A stretch of 40,900 nucleotides of DNA from Letharia columbiana (Eukaryota > Ascomycota > Lecanoromycetes > Lecanorales > Parmeliaceae). Below the pieces are notes generated by a model. That model ran no database searches, was not told where the DNA came from, and saw nothing but the letters and a program-made list of their open reading frames with translations. A program made the position numbers and the translations under genes. Below are positions 24,455-35,699 of the stretch, piece after piece (within the stretch, counting starts at the first letter, position 1; the number at the start of each line of letters is the position of its first letter). The stretch covers positions 1 through 40,900 of the forward strand of contig NW_023501159.1 in NCBI RefSeq assembly GCF_014066305.1, read 5' to 3'.

Positions 24455-27400
24455 ATTCTAATCTCTCTATCTTTTAAAGAAAAAGATCTATTATTATTAT
24501 AATATTAGATTTATCTCTAAATTATATAGTAAAAAATAAAGATAATATCGAGAGTCGCTATAGCGCCGATAATAAGTTTAAAAATTTCTTATTAATAAAA
24601 GATTTTATTATAAAATAACGTCTTATAATTACTAAAGTCGAAAATTATCGCTTAAAATAAGAATATAAATTAACTACGTTAAAGATCTATAATCGTAAAC
24701 TTTATAATATTAGCTTATTATCTATAACTAGTAAAAAATTATTTATATTAATTATTATTATATCTTTAGCGAATATATTAATTAAAGCGAAAATACTTTA
24801 CTTTAAAAGAATATATTCTTATAAGAATATTAATAAGAGAGAGTATCTACGCTAATTCCGCGAAGTCGAAATTAAGTTTCTTATAAATTCTAAATATTTT
24901 ATTACTAATTAATTAAGAATTATTTATTATATATAATTCTTAGAAAACGATCTTAATATTTAATAATATAAATATTATTAAATCTATAATCTAAGAGATA
25001 TAACTTTCGAATTTTTTAAGTAGTTTTTATTTAATTTAATAACGAATCTAGTAAATCGTTATCTTCTTATATATAAAAAGTAAAAAAAAACTAAATAACG
25101 CTTTAATTAGAAGATATTTATTTTTAAAATCTATTTAAAGAAGCTAGAGGCCTATATAATCTTATTTTCTAAAAAATATTAAATTAATTTCTTCTTAGCT
25201 AAGCTTAAATTAGAGTTTAAAAATAAGATTCTAAATACTAATAATATATCGAAATAACGAAAAGAAATTCTTACTTAAATTATTATATAGAAAAAGATTT
25301 TAAAATATATATACTTCGATAACGATTTTTATTTAAAGTCTTTAAGAGAATTCGCTAAGGATAAGTCTTTAGAGAATCGAATTTTAAAGTCTAAATTAAT
25401 TTTAAATAGCGACGCTTATATAGCGCGTATTTAAGACGATAGCGTAAAGCGTAAAGTCGAATTCTTTAACTCTAATTATAAGAAGAATAGTTATTTTTAT
25501 TATAAAAAATAGAATTATTAAATATCTAAGTATTTAAATTTTAATAAATTATCTATAGCTTATATCGGCGTAGTATTAATAAAAAAAGATTTAGTCTTAT
25601 AATCGTCTTAAAAGCGAAGTAAAAACGACGATTAATAGAGGTAATTTTTTCTATTCTTATAAAGAGATAAATAAAGCTTTAAAATAAATAGAGGTAACTC
25701 GTTACTCTACTTAACACTAAAGTATATATTAATTTAATTTTATAAAAGTTCGTAATTTAATAGAACTTAAAATCTTATAATATTATTTTATTATAATCGA
25801 AAGCGCTAAGCGATTAAAGTATATATTATTATAGCGTATATTAATTAAATTATTAGTTAGTAAATAGCTAGAGTTAAAGTAAAAAGTATAATATACTCTT
25901 TTATATTATTAATTAAAAAGGCTTTAATATCGTATTAAGTATACTCGAATTAAATTAATTATAAGTACTACTAGATTTAGCGATAAAGTAATAATAGTTT
26001 AAGATTAACGCTAATAAATTATAGATTAAAGAATTAATTAAATTTACTTAAATTATTAAAGAGAAGTAAAATATATTTATAATTATATATATCGCGATAA
26101 TATATAGCGAATCGAAAAATAAGTATAATCTAGAGCTCTTTTAGAAGTTATTAAAGTTTAATAACGTTTTTTTTAATAAAAAAGTAGAAGTCTTATCTAC
26201 GCTTAAGTAGAGAAATTATATTATTAAGATTAAAAGCGATAAAAAGCCGCTATATAGCCTTTTATATAATTTATCTTAAATAAAATTAATAAAGCTATAA
26301 CGCTATCTAAAGAATTTTCTTTAAAAAAATTAAATTCGTTATTCGACTTTCTTAGTCGAAATATTAATTCTTTTTATTCTTAAAAAGAATAGAAAACTTC
26401 GTTTTTATATTAATTATCGAAGTCTAAATATAATAATTATTAAAAATTAATACTCGCTATCTCTAATTATTAAGACTCTAAATCGCTTATATAAATCTAA
26501 GATCTTTACGAAGTTAAATCTTAAAAATATTTATTATTAAATTTAAATTAAAGAAGATAATAAGTAGAAAATAGCGTTTCGTAATTATTACGATTACTTT
26601 AAATATTTAATTATATCTTTTAAACTCGCTAATATATTAATAATTTTTTAAGCGTATATTAATAAAGCTTTTATAAATTTAATAAATATAATATATATAA
26701 TATATTTAGATAATATTCTAATTTATAGTACTAATTTAGCGAAGTATTAATAATATATTAAATAAGTATTTAAGCGTTTATATTAATTTTAACTATACGC
26801 TAATTTAAAAAATATTAATTCTATATTAAATAAGTTAAGTTTTTAGAGTTTATTATATTTATTAAAGATATCGCGATAGATTAGAAATATATTACTATTA
26901 TTAAGAAGTAGTTAAAATTAAAAAATTATTAAGATATATAAATCTTTTTAAGCTTTATTAATTTCTATCGGCGATTTATCTATAACTATTTTAGTATAAT
27001 AATATTACTTATTAACTTACTTAAAGAAAGTAAGAATAATAAGAAATCTAGATTATTAGAGTAAATAGATAACGCTAAGCTAGCGTTTTAGTAACTTTAA
27101 AATATTTTTATAATCGCGTTATTTCTATATTATTATAATTTAAATTTAAAGCTATATCTTAAAACTAACGCTTTTAACTTCGATATAGAGGCTATACTTT
27201 TATAATTAAATAAAAATAATTACTAGCGATTAATAATATTCTAATTTAAAAAAATAATTTCTATAAAGTAAAATTATAAGATTTATAATTAAGAGCTACT
27301 TATTATTATAGTATTTATAAAATAATAATATTACTATCTAGAAGATAATACGTTTTATATTAAAATCTTAACGAATTATAATAATTTTAAAAGCTTTATA

Positions 27401-29110
27401 AAGTAGAAGAAATTAAACTTTAGATAAACTCGTTAAACGCTAAAGTTAGTTATTTATAACTTTAAGATTTTTTATTAAATAGATAAATTAAACTCTATTA
27501 ATTCGCTATCGCGACGCCTTAATTATAAGAGAATTTTATTATTAAATATTAAACTACTATTAATATTATAGAATAAACTTATACTTTAAACTAGCGATAA
27601 GTAATTATAAAAAATAAAAAGATTATAACGATTATAATATTTATATTTTATATTATCGACGTTTAGATAATTATTTCTAAAAGAAAGTTTAAGATTATAT
27701 AAGAGATTACTTATAACGTATTTTAAAGATTAATAAAAATATTAATTTAAGATTTATAAATCTATAATAATTAAATAAACTCTTTTTAAATTAATATTAA
27801 TAAATTAATAATTAAATATCGTTTATATAATTAAATATAGATCTTAAATTTTAAGAAATTATTAAGATATAATAATCGCCTTTATATCTCTAAAGATAAG
27901 ATCTTAAGAAAAAAGCTTATTAATAAATATTATAATAATTTATTATTAAGATACTTTAACGCTACGAAAACGTATAAATTATTTATTTATAAATATTATT
28001 AAAATAAAAGCCTAAAATAAGTTATTAACTATATTAAGATATATAATATTTATTAATAAATTAAAGCTTCGCGATATCGTCTATATAGCGAATTAAGCTC
28101 GCTTCTTATTATTATTAAACTATAAAAGAAAATTTCTATAGATTTTATTATCGACTTATTAGCGAGTAAATATAAGAGTATTATTTATAATACTATTCTA
28201 GTTATAATAAATCGATTTATAAAAATAATAAGATATATTTCTATATTTATTATAATCGATATTACTTAGCTAACGAAAGTATTTTATTTCGAAATAATAT
28301 ATCGCTATAATATACTAAATAGTATTATTAATAATAGAGACTCTATATTTATTAATAGCTTCTAATTTATTATTTACTTTTATTTTAAAATTAAATAACG
28401 TTTAAGTATTATCTTTTACTTATAAATCGATAAATAGATTAAGTAATAAAATTAGATATTAGAATATTTTTTATATATATTCGCTAATAATAAATAAAAC
28501 GTTTAGATAAAATAATTATTAATAATAGAGTTCGCTTATATAAATAATTAATATTTCTCTATTAAAATAATATCGTTCTTTCTAATATATAAATATTATT
28601 TTAAAATCCGTTAGAAGATTAAGAATAACTTTATTAAGAGGGAGATATTTATTATAAATAATAAGATAAAAAAGTTATAAGTATTAAGAAATAAGATAGT
28701 AAAGCGCTTTCGTAGCGCTATTACGACTTAATTTAAGTATTATAATAAAATATATTAATTTTAAAATTATAAGATAAATAATTTAATAATATTAGTAATT
28801 AAGAATTTAAAGTAAAAACGTCTAAGTAAGAAGTTATCTTATAAATTTATAAGATTATTTTAAATTATAGATAAGATAAGAATATAAGCGTATTATCTAC
28901 TTCTACTCTCGATATATAAAATCTATAATATCTTTTATATATCGTTATTTAAATCTTATTATCTTCGTAATTACGATAATATAGCGAAAGTCTTTATATA
29001 AACTCTCGATTTTATTAATAACGATAAGCTTTAGAAGATTAAAGAAATTATTAATAAGATTAAGTATAAAAAAGGCGTTTAATATAAAGTTAAATAAATT
29101 AATTAAGATA

Positions 29111-31027
29111 AAGAGTATAATTAATAACTATTAGATAACGAATTAACTAATATTAGCGAGTTAATTTAAATCTATAAATAGACGAGTAATAAGCGAAAGT
29201 ACTAAATAATAAATAATAAGTCTCTTATTATTAAAGAGTTTAATTAATTATATAAATTAATAATAAGTAAATAAAGGCGATAAAATAAGATATAATTATC
29301 GATTAGATTAGATATATTTCTAGATAATACTTATATTACGCGCGTACTTCTTTATACTTACTACTATTAAAATATAGATTAATAAAATAATTATATTATT
29401 TAATTATCTATTAAACTCTACTATAAAGAGAGTTTATTATATTAAGATATATACTATTAATATAGACGTATTTTTATTTAAGATAGCTATTAAAGAATTA
29501 TCTAAGAATCTTACGCTAGCGCTATTATTAAAAAAAGATTATTATTTAAATATTCTTTATTATCTTAACGTTAAATCTTAAATTAAATTTATTAATTTAG
29601 TTCTCTAACGAGGAGATAATTAAAGTATAATCTTCGAGTTAATATCTATTAACGTTCGTTATATATTAATAAAGACTCTTAAGCTTCTTCTTTAATAACT
29701 TATTTATTCTCTTTAATTTCTCTATACGCTTATATATTACTATAAACTAGCTTTAAAGATTTATAATTATAATAAAAGCGGCTAAAATTATTATTATTAT
29801 ATATTTCTATAATTTATACTATTAAGTAATCTTTTTATTAAGCTTAACTCGTTAATAAGATAGCTTTTAAGATTATTTAACGCGGCGATAGCGTTATATT
29901 AATTTCCTTATCTATATTTAAAGATATAAAAGAATTTTAATATAGTAATTAATATCGCGCTTTTTAATCTTATAGTTATTATAAAAAAGAGATTTATCTT
30001 AAATATATAAATCGTTATCTCGATAAAAATAAGTTCTATATAATAAATTAGATATTAGAACTTATTAATAATTATATATATAAAGCGATAATAATAGAAA
30101 TAGTTAAGAATTAGTAATCGCGTCTATAAGGCGATTATATACTTATTATTAAAGTTATTATTATTATTAAAAAAGAATATTATAAAATTATTAATTTACG
30201 TATTAACGCGATTAATAATAATAAGATACTTATAATAAAGAGAAGTAGACTATTAATATAATAAGATATACTATATTTATATTAGTATTAATATTAATAT
30301 TATAGCGCTAAAGTAAGTACTTATAAAAGAGATATTAAAAGTTATAAAGAATAAAAATAAATAATTCGAAAGGAGTTTTTATATTCTTTATTATAGCGCT
30401 AATATTAATAAATAATACTTAATAACGTAGATAATAGCGACGTAGTAATATTTCGCTATTATCTATAGAACCGCGTCGTCTAGCTATTATTATTATTTCT
30501 ACTATTATTATTAATTAATAATCGAGAATATTATCGCGAACGCGTCGCTTTATTAATTACTTTCTTTAAATCTCTATAATAAAGATTATTATTACGTTAC
30601 TTCGCTATAGATATAATATACTATAAAAACGACGTTATCTATAAAAAAACTCTTCTCTCTTCTTTTACTTATTAGATTTTTAAGATTTTATTATAAGTTC
30701 TTAAATCTAATATTATTCGCTATAGAGGCTATTAACTAGCGCTATAAAAACGCTAATACTAAGCGTATTAACTTACTATAAATTATTATTAATTAATATT
30801 ATAAAAGCGATATTATTCTCGAAGATAGTATTAATATTATTATATAATATATTAATAACGCGCTTATAACGCGTAAGAATTAATTTTATTATATTATTAA
30901 AACGATATCGTAATCTTAATAAATTAACTCTTTTCTCTTATTTTCTTATTAGAATTTAAAGATTTTTTAATAAGTATTCTATTTTTACTTAGATGTCTAA
31001 GAATTAAGATCTAGAAGAAGAGGTAAT
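29111..31027 (+). other. unassigned 3' internal region of the chromovirus
   Basis: These 1.9 kb follow the chromodomain relic and precede the 3' LTR. One stretch (about 29480-29690) translates with few RIP-type stops and reads like a former protein (LALLLKKDYYLNILYYLNVK). I do not recognise it, and most of the rest is uninterpretable AT-rich sequence. It may be an extra frame carried by this element or an older insertion nested within it. Confidence 0.4.
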
Positions 31028-31302
31028 TATTAAATTTAATACGTTATAAGCCTTAACGCTACTTATATTAAAGCGCCGATATTATATATTCTATATTAGA
31101 ATTTCTTTTAGAATCTAATTTTAATAATATACTCTATATGCTTAGAGGCTTAGCGGATATAGATTTACTTTATATATCTCGAAGTTTTAATATTTCTTAG
31201 AGATTAGTTCTACTATTAAATATACTATTAAACTCTATAATAATACTACGTCTTTTATAGTCTATACTCGCTAGCTAATCGCTAGTAAACTACGCCCTTA
31301 TA
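31028..31302 (+). repeat. 3' LTR of the chromovirus (275 bp)
   Basis: It begins TATTAAATTTAATACG, the transition-mutated form of the 5' LTR start, and ends CTACGCCCTTATA. It has the same length as the 5' LTR. It is followed by the ATATT target duplication and the resumption of the 224-bp tandem unit. Confidence 0.85.
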
Positions 31303-31640
31303 ATATTCTTCGTAATATTCTTCGTATTTATCTATTATAGTTTCTTCTCTTACTTCTTAATATAATAAGAATAACGAGTTAAATTATAGTAGTATTCTTC
31401 GCTTACTAAGTAATAATTTAATATAGAATCGTAGAGAGTATATAACGTGGGATCTTAAAGAGTTAAGCTTATTCTTAATACTAAGAATCTTATTATCGCT
31501 TAGTTTCTTCGTAGTATTCTTCGTATTCGTCTATTATAATAACTTCTCTTATACTAACTAAGTAGATTAATATAAGATTATAAAGAGTAGATCTATTATA
31601 TTACTACTATTAATAACTATCTTTATAATATTCTTCGTAT

Positions 31641-33200
31641 TCGTTTATTATAGATTCTTCTCTTATTTAACTAAGTATAAGAATATCGACGCGTTTATAA
31701 ATAGTAGTAGATATCTATTAAGCTCGCTTACGGCCTCGATTATTAGTAATAGCGAATTCGCTAAGAGATAATCTAAGAGCGTTAGTAAGGTCTCTAAGAG
31801 GTAAGTAAAAGAAGTATATATATCTAAATCGAACGCGTTTAATATAACTATAATATTTGAATATTAATTTAATTTACTTATCGCTAACTTAAAAGAAGTA
31901 TATAGAGAAGAATATATTCGTTCGAGCTCTTTTTAAGAGTCTTTTAACGCGTTTATAAGTAGTAGTAAATAGCTATTAGACTCGCTTACGGCCTCGATTA
32001 CTAGTAATAGCGAATTCGTTAAGAAATAGTCTAGCTCTAAGAGGCGAGTAAAAGAGATATACGTATTTAAAATATTAAGTAACCTTTAGATAAGGGATAT
32101 CGAAGACGATTATATTTATATTAGTAAAATTAATAGAATTAATAGAGTAATAAAAGAATAATAATTATATAAATAGATGAAAGAATTATTATTCGATTCT
32201 GAACGCGTCTAATATAATTACTATAACTATTATATTTAAATATTTATTTAATTTATTAATAGTAAATTAAACTTTATTATTTTTATAGCGTTAGAAAGCG
32301 TATACTAAGCTCTACATCTGCAAATCTAAAAAGTTCCTATAAAATTTGAAATTGCTGATCGCGCGTGTGTCGCGGAAATTACAAAATCCGCCGGATTAGT
32401 AACTCTGATTAGAATCTGCTCAAATTCCGCCGGTTTAGTAACTGTTCTAATCTTTTCCGCCAGTTCTACCAATTTAGTAGTAATACGCATAAAAAAAGAA
32501 AAGTTCTAATAATCGACGTTACGACGGTAAGGTTCTACGACGACGAGTATTAACGTCAACTTAAATTTAGCTACGGAATTAAATAATTTAATAAAATTAG
32601 TCGCGTGGGTGATACTCTAATATAACGTATAATGATACGTATATATAATAATACGCATATTAATAATAATATATATTAATGCTATATATATATAAAATAA
32701 TACTTAGAGTATATTAGAGTATATTACGCAAAAATTTTTAAGTTACTAAATTTTTTTAAAGTTACTAAACTAATAGAACTGGCGGAAAGGATTAAATATA
32801 GATAAAGTTTGCTTAATAGACTAAATCGTGCTAAATCGTGCTTATAATGCGAACCCGGCGGAAATTGTGCGGAAAGAAACTTTTCAGATTTGCAGATGTA
32901 TAATTTACGAAATTATAAAGAAATAGTATTCGTAGAGAGCTAGTTATTTTAGAGTATAAAACTTCTATATATAAATTTTTAATAAGGAAGCTTAAGAGAG
33001 CTAGCGAGCTAACTTAGTTAGTCTAGTTAAAAGACGTAATAACCTCGAATTTATAATTAGCTATATATATAAATTTAAGATTTTCTAATTTAACTCTATC
33101 TTATTCTATTATATATACTAATATTATAAGAAAAGCGAATATTAAATTTAAAAAATCGAAAAATAAAATATAGATTTTCGATTTTCGTTGGGTTGATCTA
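31641..33200. repeat. AT-rich RIP block, right part
   Basis: It contains an internal direct duplication at 31688-31826 and about 31948-32071. Both copies translate in the same frame as an Ser-rich segment (LTASIxSNSEF) interrupted by RIP-type stops, so the unit was probably coding. The second TA-flanked element is at 32315-32898. Composition returns to normal at about 33190-33240. No intact gene. Confidence 0.65.
32315..32898. mobile_element. TA-flanked inverted-repeat element, copy 2 (584 bp)
   Basis: The left end reads CATCTGCAAATCTAAAAAGTT. The right end is CTTTTCAGATTTGCAGATG, so the terminal inverted repeat is about 21 bp, flanked by TA on both sides (32313-32314, 32899-32900). It has the same orientation as the copy at 2084-2651. 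The 16-bp length difference is largely a duplicated ATACGTATAT-type stretch near 32634-32656. There is no coding capacity. The pogo/Tc1-mariner assignment rests on the TA duplication and ends. Confidence 0.8.
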
Positions 33201-33572
33201 TCTGTCTATTTAGGATGCCGTACTCAAGAGACTATACGCTTAACGAGAATTAATTTTGAACCAGCCCGGGGCTAGCCTCGGCCCTCGAGCGTACTAGTAC
33301 CCGGCAACTGCTTTTTGACGGGACGACCTCCCGAATTACCGCTGTCTACTGATTCTAATTATTCTTCTTCTTTAAATAGAGTTACTAGCTTCGTTATAGA
33401 TAATTTAATTTAGCTTTAGTCATTTAGCAGAGATATCTCTCTATTCAATAAGAACATATTAACGTCACCGTCGGGAGCAGCACCTGATGCAATAAGTACT
33501 TCGGTGAATTGGATCACATTGTTGAGCTCGGGACCATCACGGCCTTTCTAATTGCGGACTGGCAAGAGTCTA
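33201..33572. other. 3' flank of the metallo-hydrolase gene, no gene seen
   Basis: This is a transition from AT-rich to normal composition, about 370 bp. It includes a GC-rich patch (about 33260-33345) and a short AT-rich remnant (about 33350-33420). No open frame of note. Confidence 0.5.
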
Positions 33573-34744
33573 TCAAGCAGACAAGAAATCATTACAAAAA
33601 AGCCACCGGGTTTTCGTCTTTAGCCCACTGACTCTCCACCCATTGATTGTCTCTGGAAATAGAGGGATCTTGTCCCGTAGAGACAAGTCATGGGCCATTA
33701 AGACTAAGACATTATCCGCCGCGTCGAGCTCCTGGATCTTGCGCACCGTGAGCATTGCTGCATCGTGGTCTGGAAACAGGGGCCCGGGTGCGACTGTGAA
33801 GAATGGTGCATTGGGACTGGTCAGATGCGATTGGAACAGGGCACCGGGACATTGTTCTGGAGAGCTTCTGGTAGTTGCAAGTGTGCTCTGCAGGGTGTCT
33901 GCCGACGGTAATGACAGGTAGTCGCTGGGTCGGAGGACCCCCGGGTGATGACAAGCATCAGCGCCCATGAAGACAAAGGACGGTTCATCGTCATGGGCCG
34001 TAGTCCGGGCAAGACCACACAGATGTCCGACGGCATGGCCAGGTGCGTCCAGGAGGTAGAAAGATCCATCGCCGAAGAAGTCATACGCGTCGAAGCTGCC
34101 GATCTTCAGGCTGCTCGCCTCGAAAGAAATCTCCCGGACCACTCTACCCTCCGCATCGCTGTCGAGCACAATGGCGTCGGGACGCCGCGGCCAGCCAGGC
34201 CAAGAAGCTGCGCAGACGCCAGGTCCTACGACGAGGTCGGTGCTTGGTGGGAACTTGGATACGTCTCCGATGTGGTCGAAGTGGTTGTGCGACCAGATGA
34301 CGGCTTGGATATCGGCGCTATGGATGTTAAGGCCGCTGTCGTCCGTGTCGAGCACCGACGTCACGTCCGATCCCCGCGTGATCACTGTAGTCGCCTTGAT
34401 GAGCGAGACGACTTTGGGTGCGTAGTTCTGCCAGTCTGAACGGACGCCGAGGTCGAAGACTACGTGCTGGCTGCCATTCGATATCAGAAAGCAGTATATG
34501 GGCGCGTCGAGACCGGTGAAGCCATCCACCTTGGGCTGCCAGAAGAGCTCTGGGTTCAAATTGACTAAGGTATTACTATCATCGTGTCAGTCACCCCAGC
34601 TCAACTGCTCATCCTACTAGACGGTACCTGGCCCTAGCGACGGGAGCGCACATACGTATCGATGACCCGCACATCAACCGCGGATGTGGATTCCGGGATG
34701 TGGAGCGCCGGTGGCGGCTTGGGGGCTACGGGGCATGTATCCAT
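33573..34744 (-). CDS. metallo-beta-lactamase-fold hydrolase
   Basis: Exons 34744-34656 and 34575-33573 join to 363 codons. The 80-nt intron (GTATGT...CTGAC...GATAG) gives the continuous N-terminus VRVIDTNTLVNLNPELFW. The active-site motif SHNHFDHIGD (HxHxDH) binds two metals. GxVCAASWPGWP, a DAPGHAVGH block (third metal-binding His) and MGADACHHPG (bridging Asp region) follow. The fold covers lactonases, thioesterases and glyoxalase II; this fungal branch resembles the N-acyl-homoserine-lactonase-like group. In many non-reducing synthase clusters a metallo-hydrolase releases the polyketide, but this synthase already has its own terminal hydrolase. Lactone opening or ester hydrolysis of a pathway intermediate is therefore more likely (inference). 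Its start lies 87 bp from a MITE-like element, divergent from the prenyltransferase. Confidence 0.85.
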
Positions 34745-35699
34745 TTCATTGTATTTACCCCAAAGGTAATCAAGGGCAAACTGAGTCGCACTCAATCCTG
34801 TCCGCGCCGAGCTGAAATCTGTAGTTGACCGAGGAAACGTTTATCATGGGCCACCTTTAGCAGCGGAACGTTCACGATGGGCCAACCTTTTGGCAAGGGC
34901 GCAACACCGCTAGACACACAACTTCTCTTCTCGAAATAATTACCTCCTCACTGCGGTCGCCGTCACACGGCGGTTAGGAGGTTAGGCTAGAGTAGGCTCA
35001 ATGCAGTTGTCCCCTGGAAGAGCCGCCGGAGGCAATGGACAGGGTTTAGTGGTTAACATTCGATTTAGATTTGGTATATATATTGCGCGATAATGACGAC
35101 GAAGACAACGCACAATAACGATGACGACGACAACACATGCGAAGGCCAACCGCATTGGGCAGGTGATTACTTTGGAGACGGGAAGTTTGGGAATGGCCCA
35201 TAATAGACAGCGTGGCCCATGCTAGATTTGCCGACACTATAAGTGGCCCATGATAAACATTTCCTCTCCTTGACCACTGGCGGCTTCCTGCGCTTACTTG
35301 GGGCGGCTGGTGTTACCCAGCACTACTACTTGGCGACCAACAGATGGGTCGGCGCTAAGTAACATGCAAGTGGTCCTTAGCTCAAACAGCGTGCATGCTC
35401 CTGCATGCAACAACAAGGAAATCGAACGAGTACCAGTTCGAGCCCCAAAGACCCTGAAATAATCATCCCCAGTCCAACTACAGAGGCAGGGAGATTATGG
35501 GGCTTTCAAAAATTCCCATATGACACTGGGCCGAGGCCCGATTTGTAGTGCCAAGTAAAGAAGACACTGGCGACTAGGGCAATGCCAAAACTCCCCAGAT
35601 CCAGCGCAGGAAATTCCGTGGTTCTCGTACACTAGGCCATAGAATACGAGGCTTCGTTTGCCACAATTTGGGACGCTTTATTAAATTCAATCTTTGAAT
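34745..35699. promoter_or_regulatory. divergent promoter region of hydrolase and prenyltransferase
   Basis: These 955 bp lie between two genes transcribed apart. Nearly half is the inverted-repeat element at 34831-35266, which carries GGCCCAT copies. The segment 35267-35699 is unique sequence with no reading frame of note. Regulatory sites for the hydrolase, whose start is at 34744, would have to lie in the short 34745-34830 stretch or within the element. Confidence 0.55.
34831..35266. mobile_element. 436-bp MITE-like element with 24-bp terminal inverted repeats
   Basis: The left end GAGGAAACGTTTATCATGGG plus CCAC matches the reverse complement of the right end (35243-35266) at 23 of 24 positions. 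Subterminal copies of GGCCCAT/ATGGGCC lie at about 34875-34882, 35196 and 35211-35219. There is no coding capacity. The word TTGACC flanks both sides (34825-34830 and 35270-35275), three bases away on the right, so the exact target duplication is unclear. It lies in the promoter between two cluster genes. Confidence 0.7.

Larger units (their letters stand above)
24180..31302 (+). mobile_element. Ty3/gypsy chromovirus LTR retrotransposon, RIP-inactivated
   Basis: The element is 7123 bp with two 275-bp LTRs, a 5-bp target duplication (GTATT at 24175-24179, ATATT at 31303-31307) and a purine-rich tract (AGAAGAAGAGG) just before the 3' LTR. Decayed plus-strand frames show, in order: a gag zinc knuckle near 25489-25540 with Cys codons turned to Tyr; reverse transcriptase (KIAFRNYYDYFKYL and YLDNILIY, about 26560-26730); and RNase H (about 27150-27350, TNAFNFDIEAIL). 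Then come integrase (about 27920-28620, including ISIDFIIDLL), a C-terminal RIIDKI...YLRNYDN module (about 28838-28975), and a chromodomain-like stretch (about 29029-29110). That order defines Ty3/gypsy chromoviruses. The element has numerous in-frame stops. About 1.9 kb between the chromodomain and the 3' LTR has no identified content. Confidence 0.9.
23832..31640. repeat. 224-bp tandem repeat array interrupted by a retrotransposon
   Basis: Units begin AAGTAATAATTT and contain GAATCGTAGAGAGTATATAA. Unit 1 occupies 23832-24055 (224 bp). Unit 2 is 24056-24179 plus 31308-31407, which also totals 224 bp once the inserted element and one target duplication are removed. A third, diverging unit starts at 31408, and fragments (TATTCTTCGTATTCG) recur to about 31640. 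The identical unit length on both sides confirms that the retroelement inserted into a pre-existing array. Confidence 0.75.

Noticed and set aside
22500..33200. AT-rich block as mitochondrial DNA or a centromere
   Set aside because: Decayed Ty3/gypsy domains, LTRs and transition-biased differences between repeat copies explain it as RIP-mutated nuclear transposons; nothing specific indicates a centromere or organelle gene.
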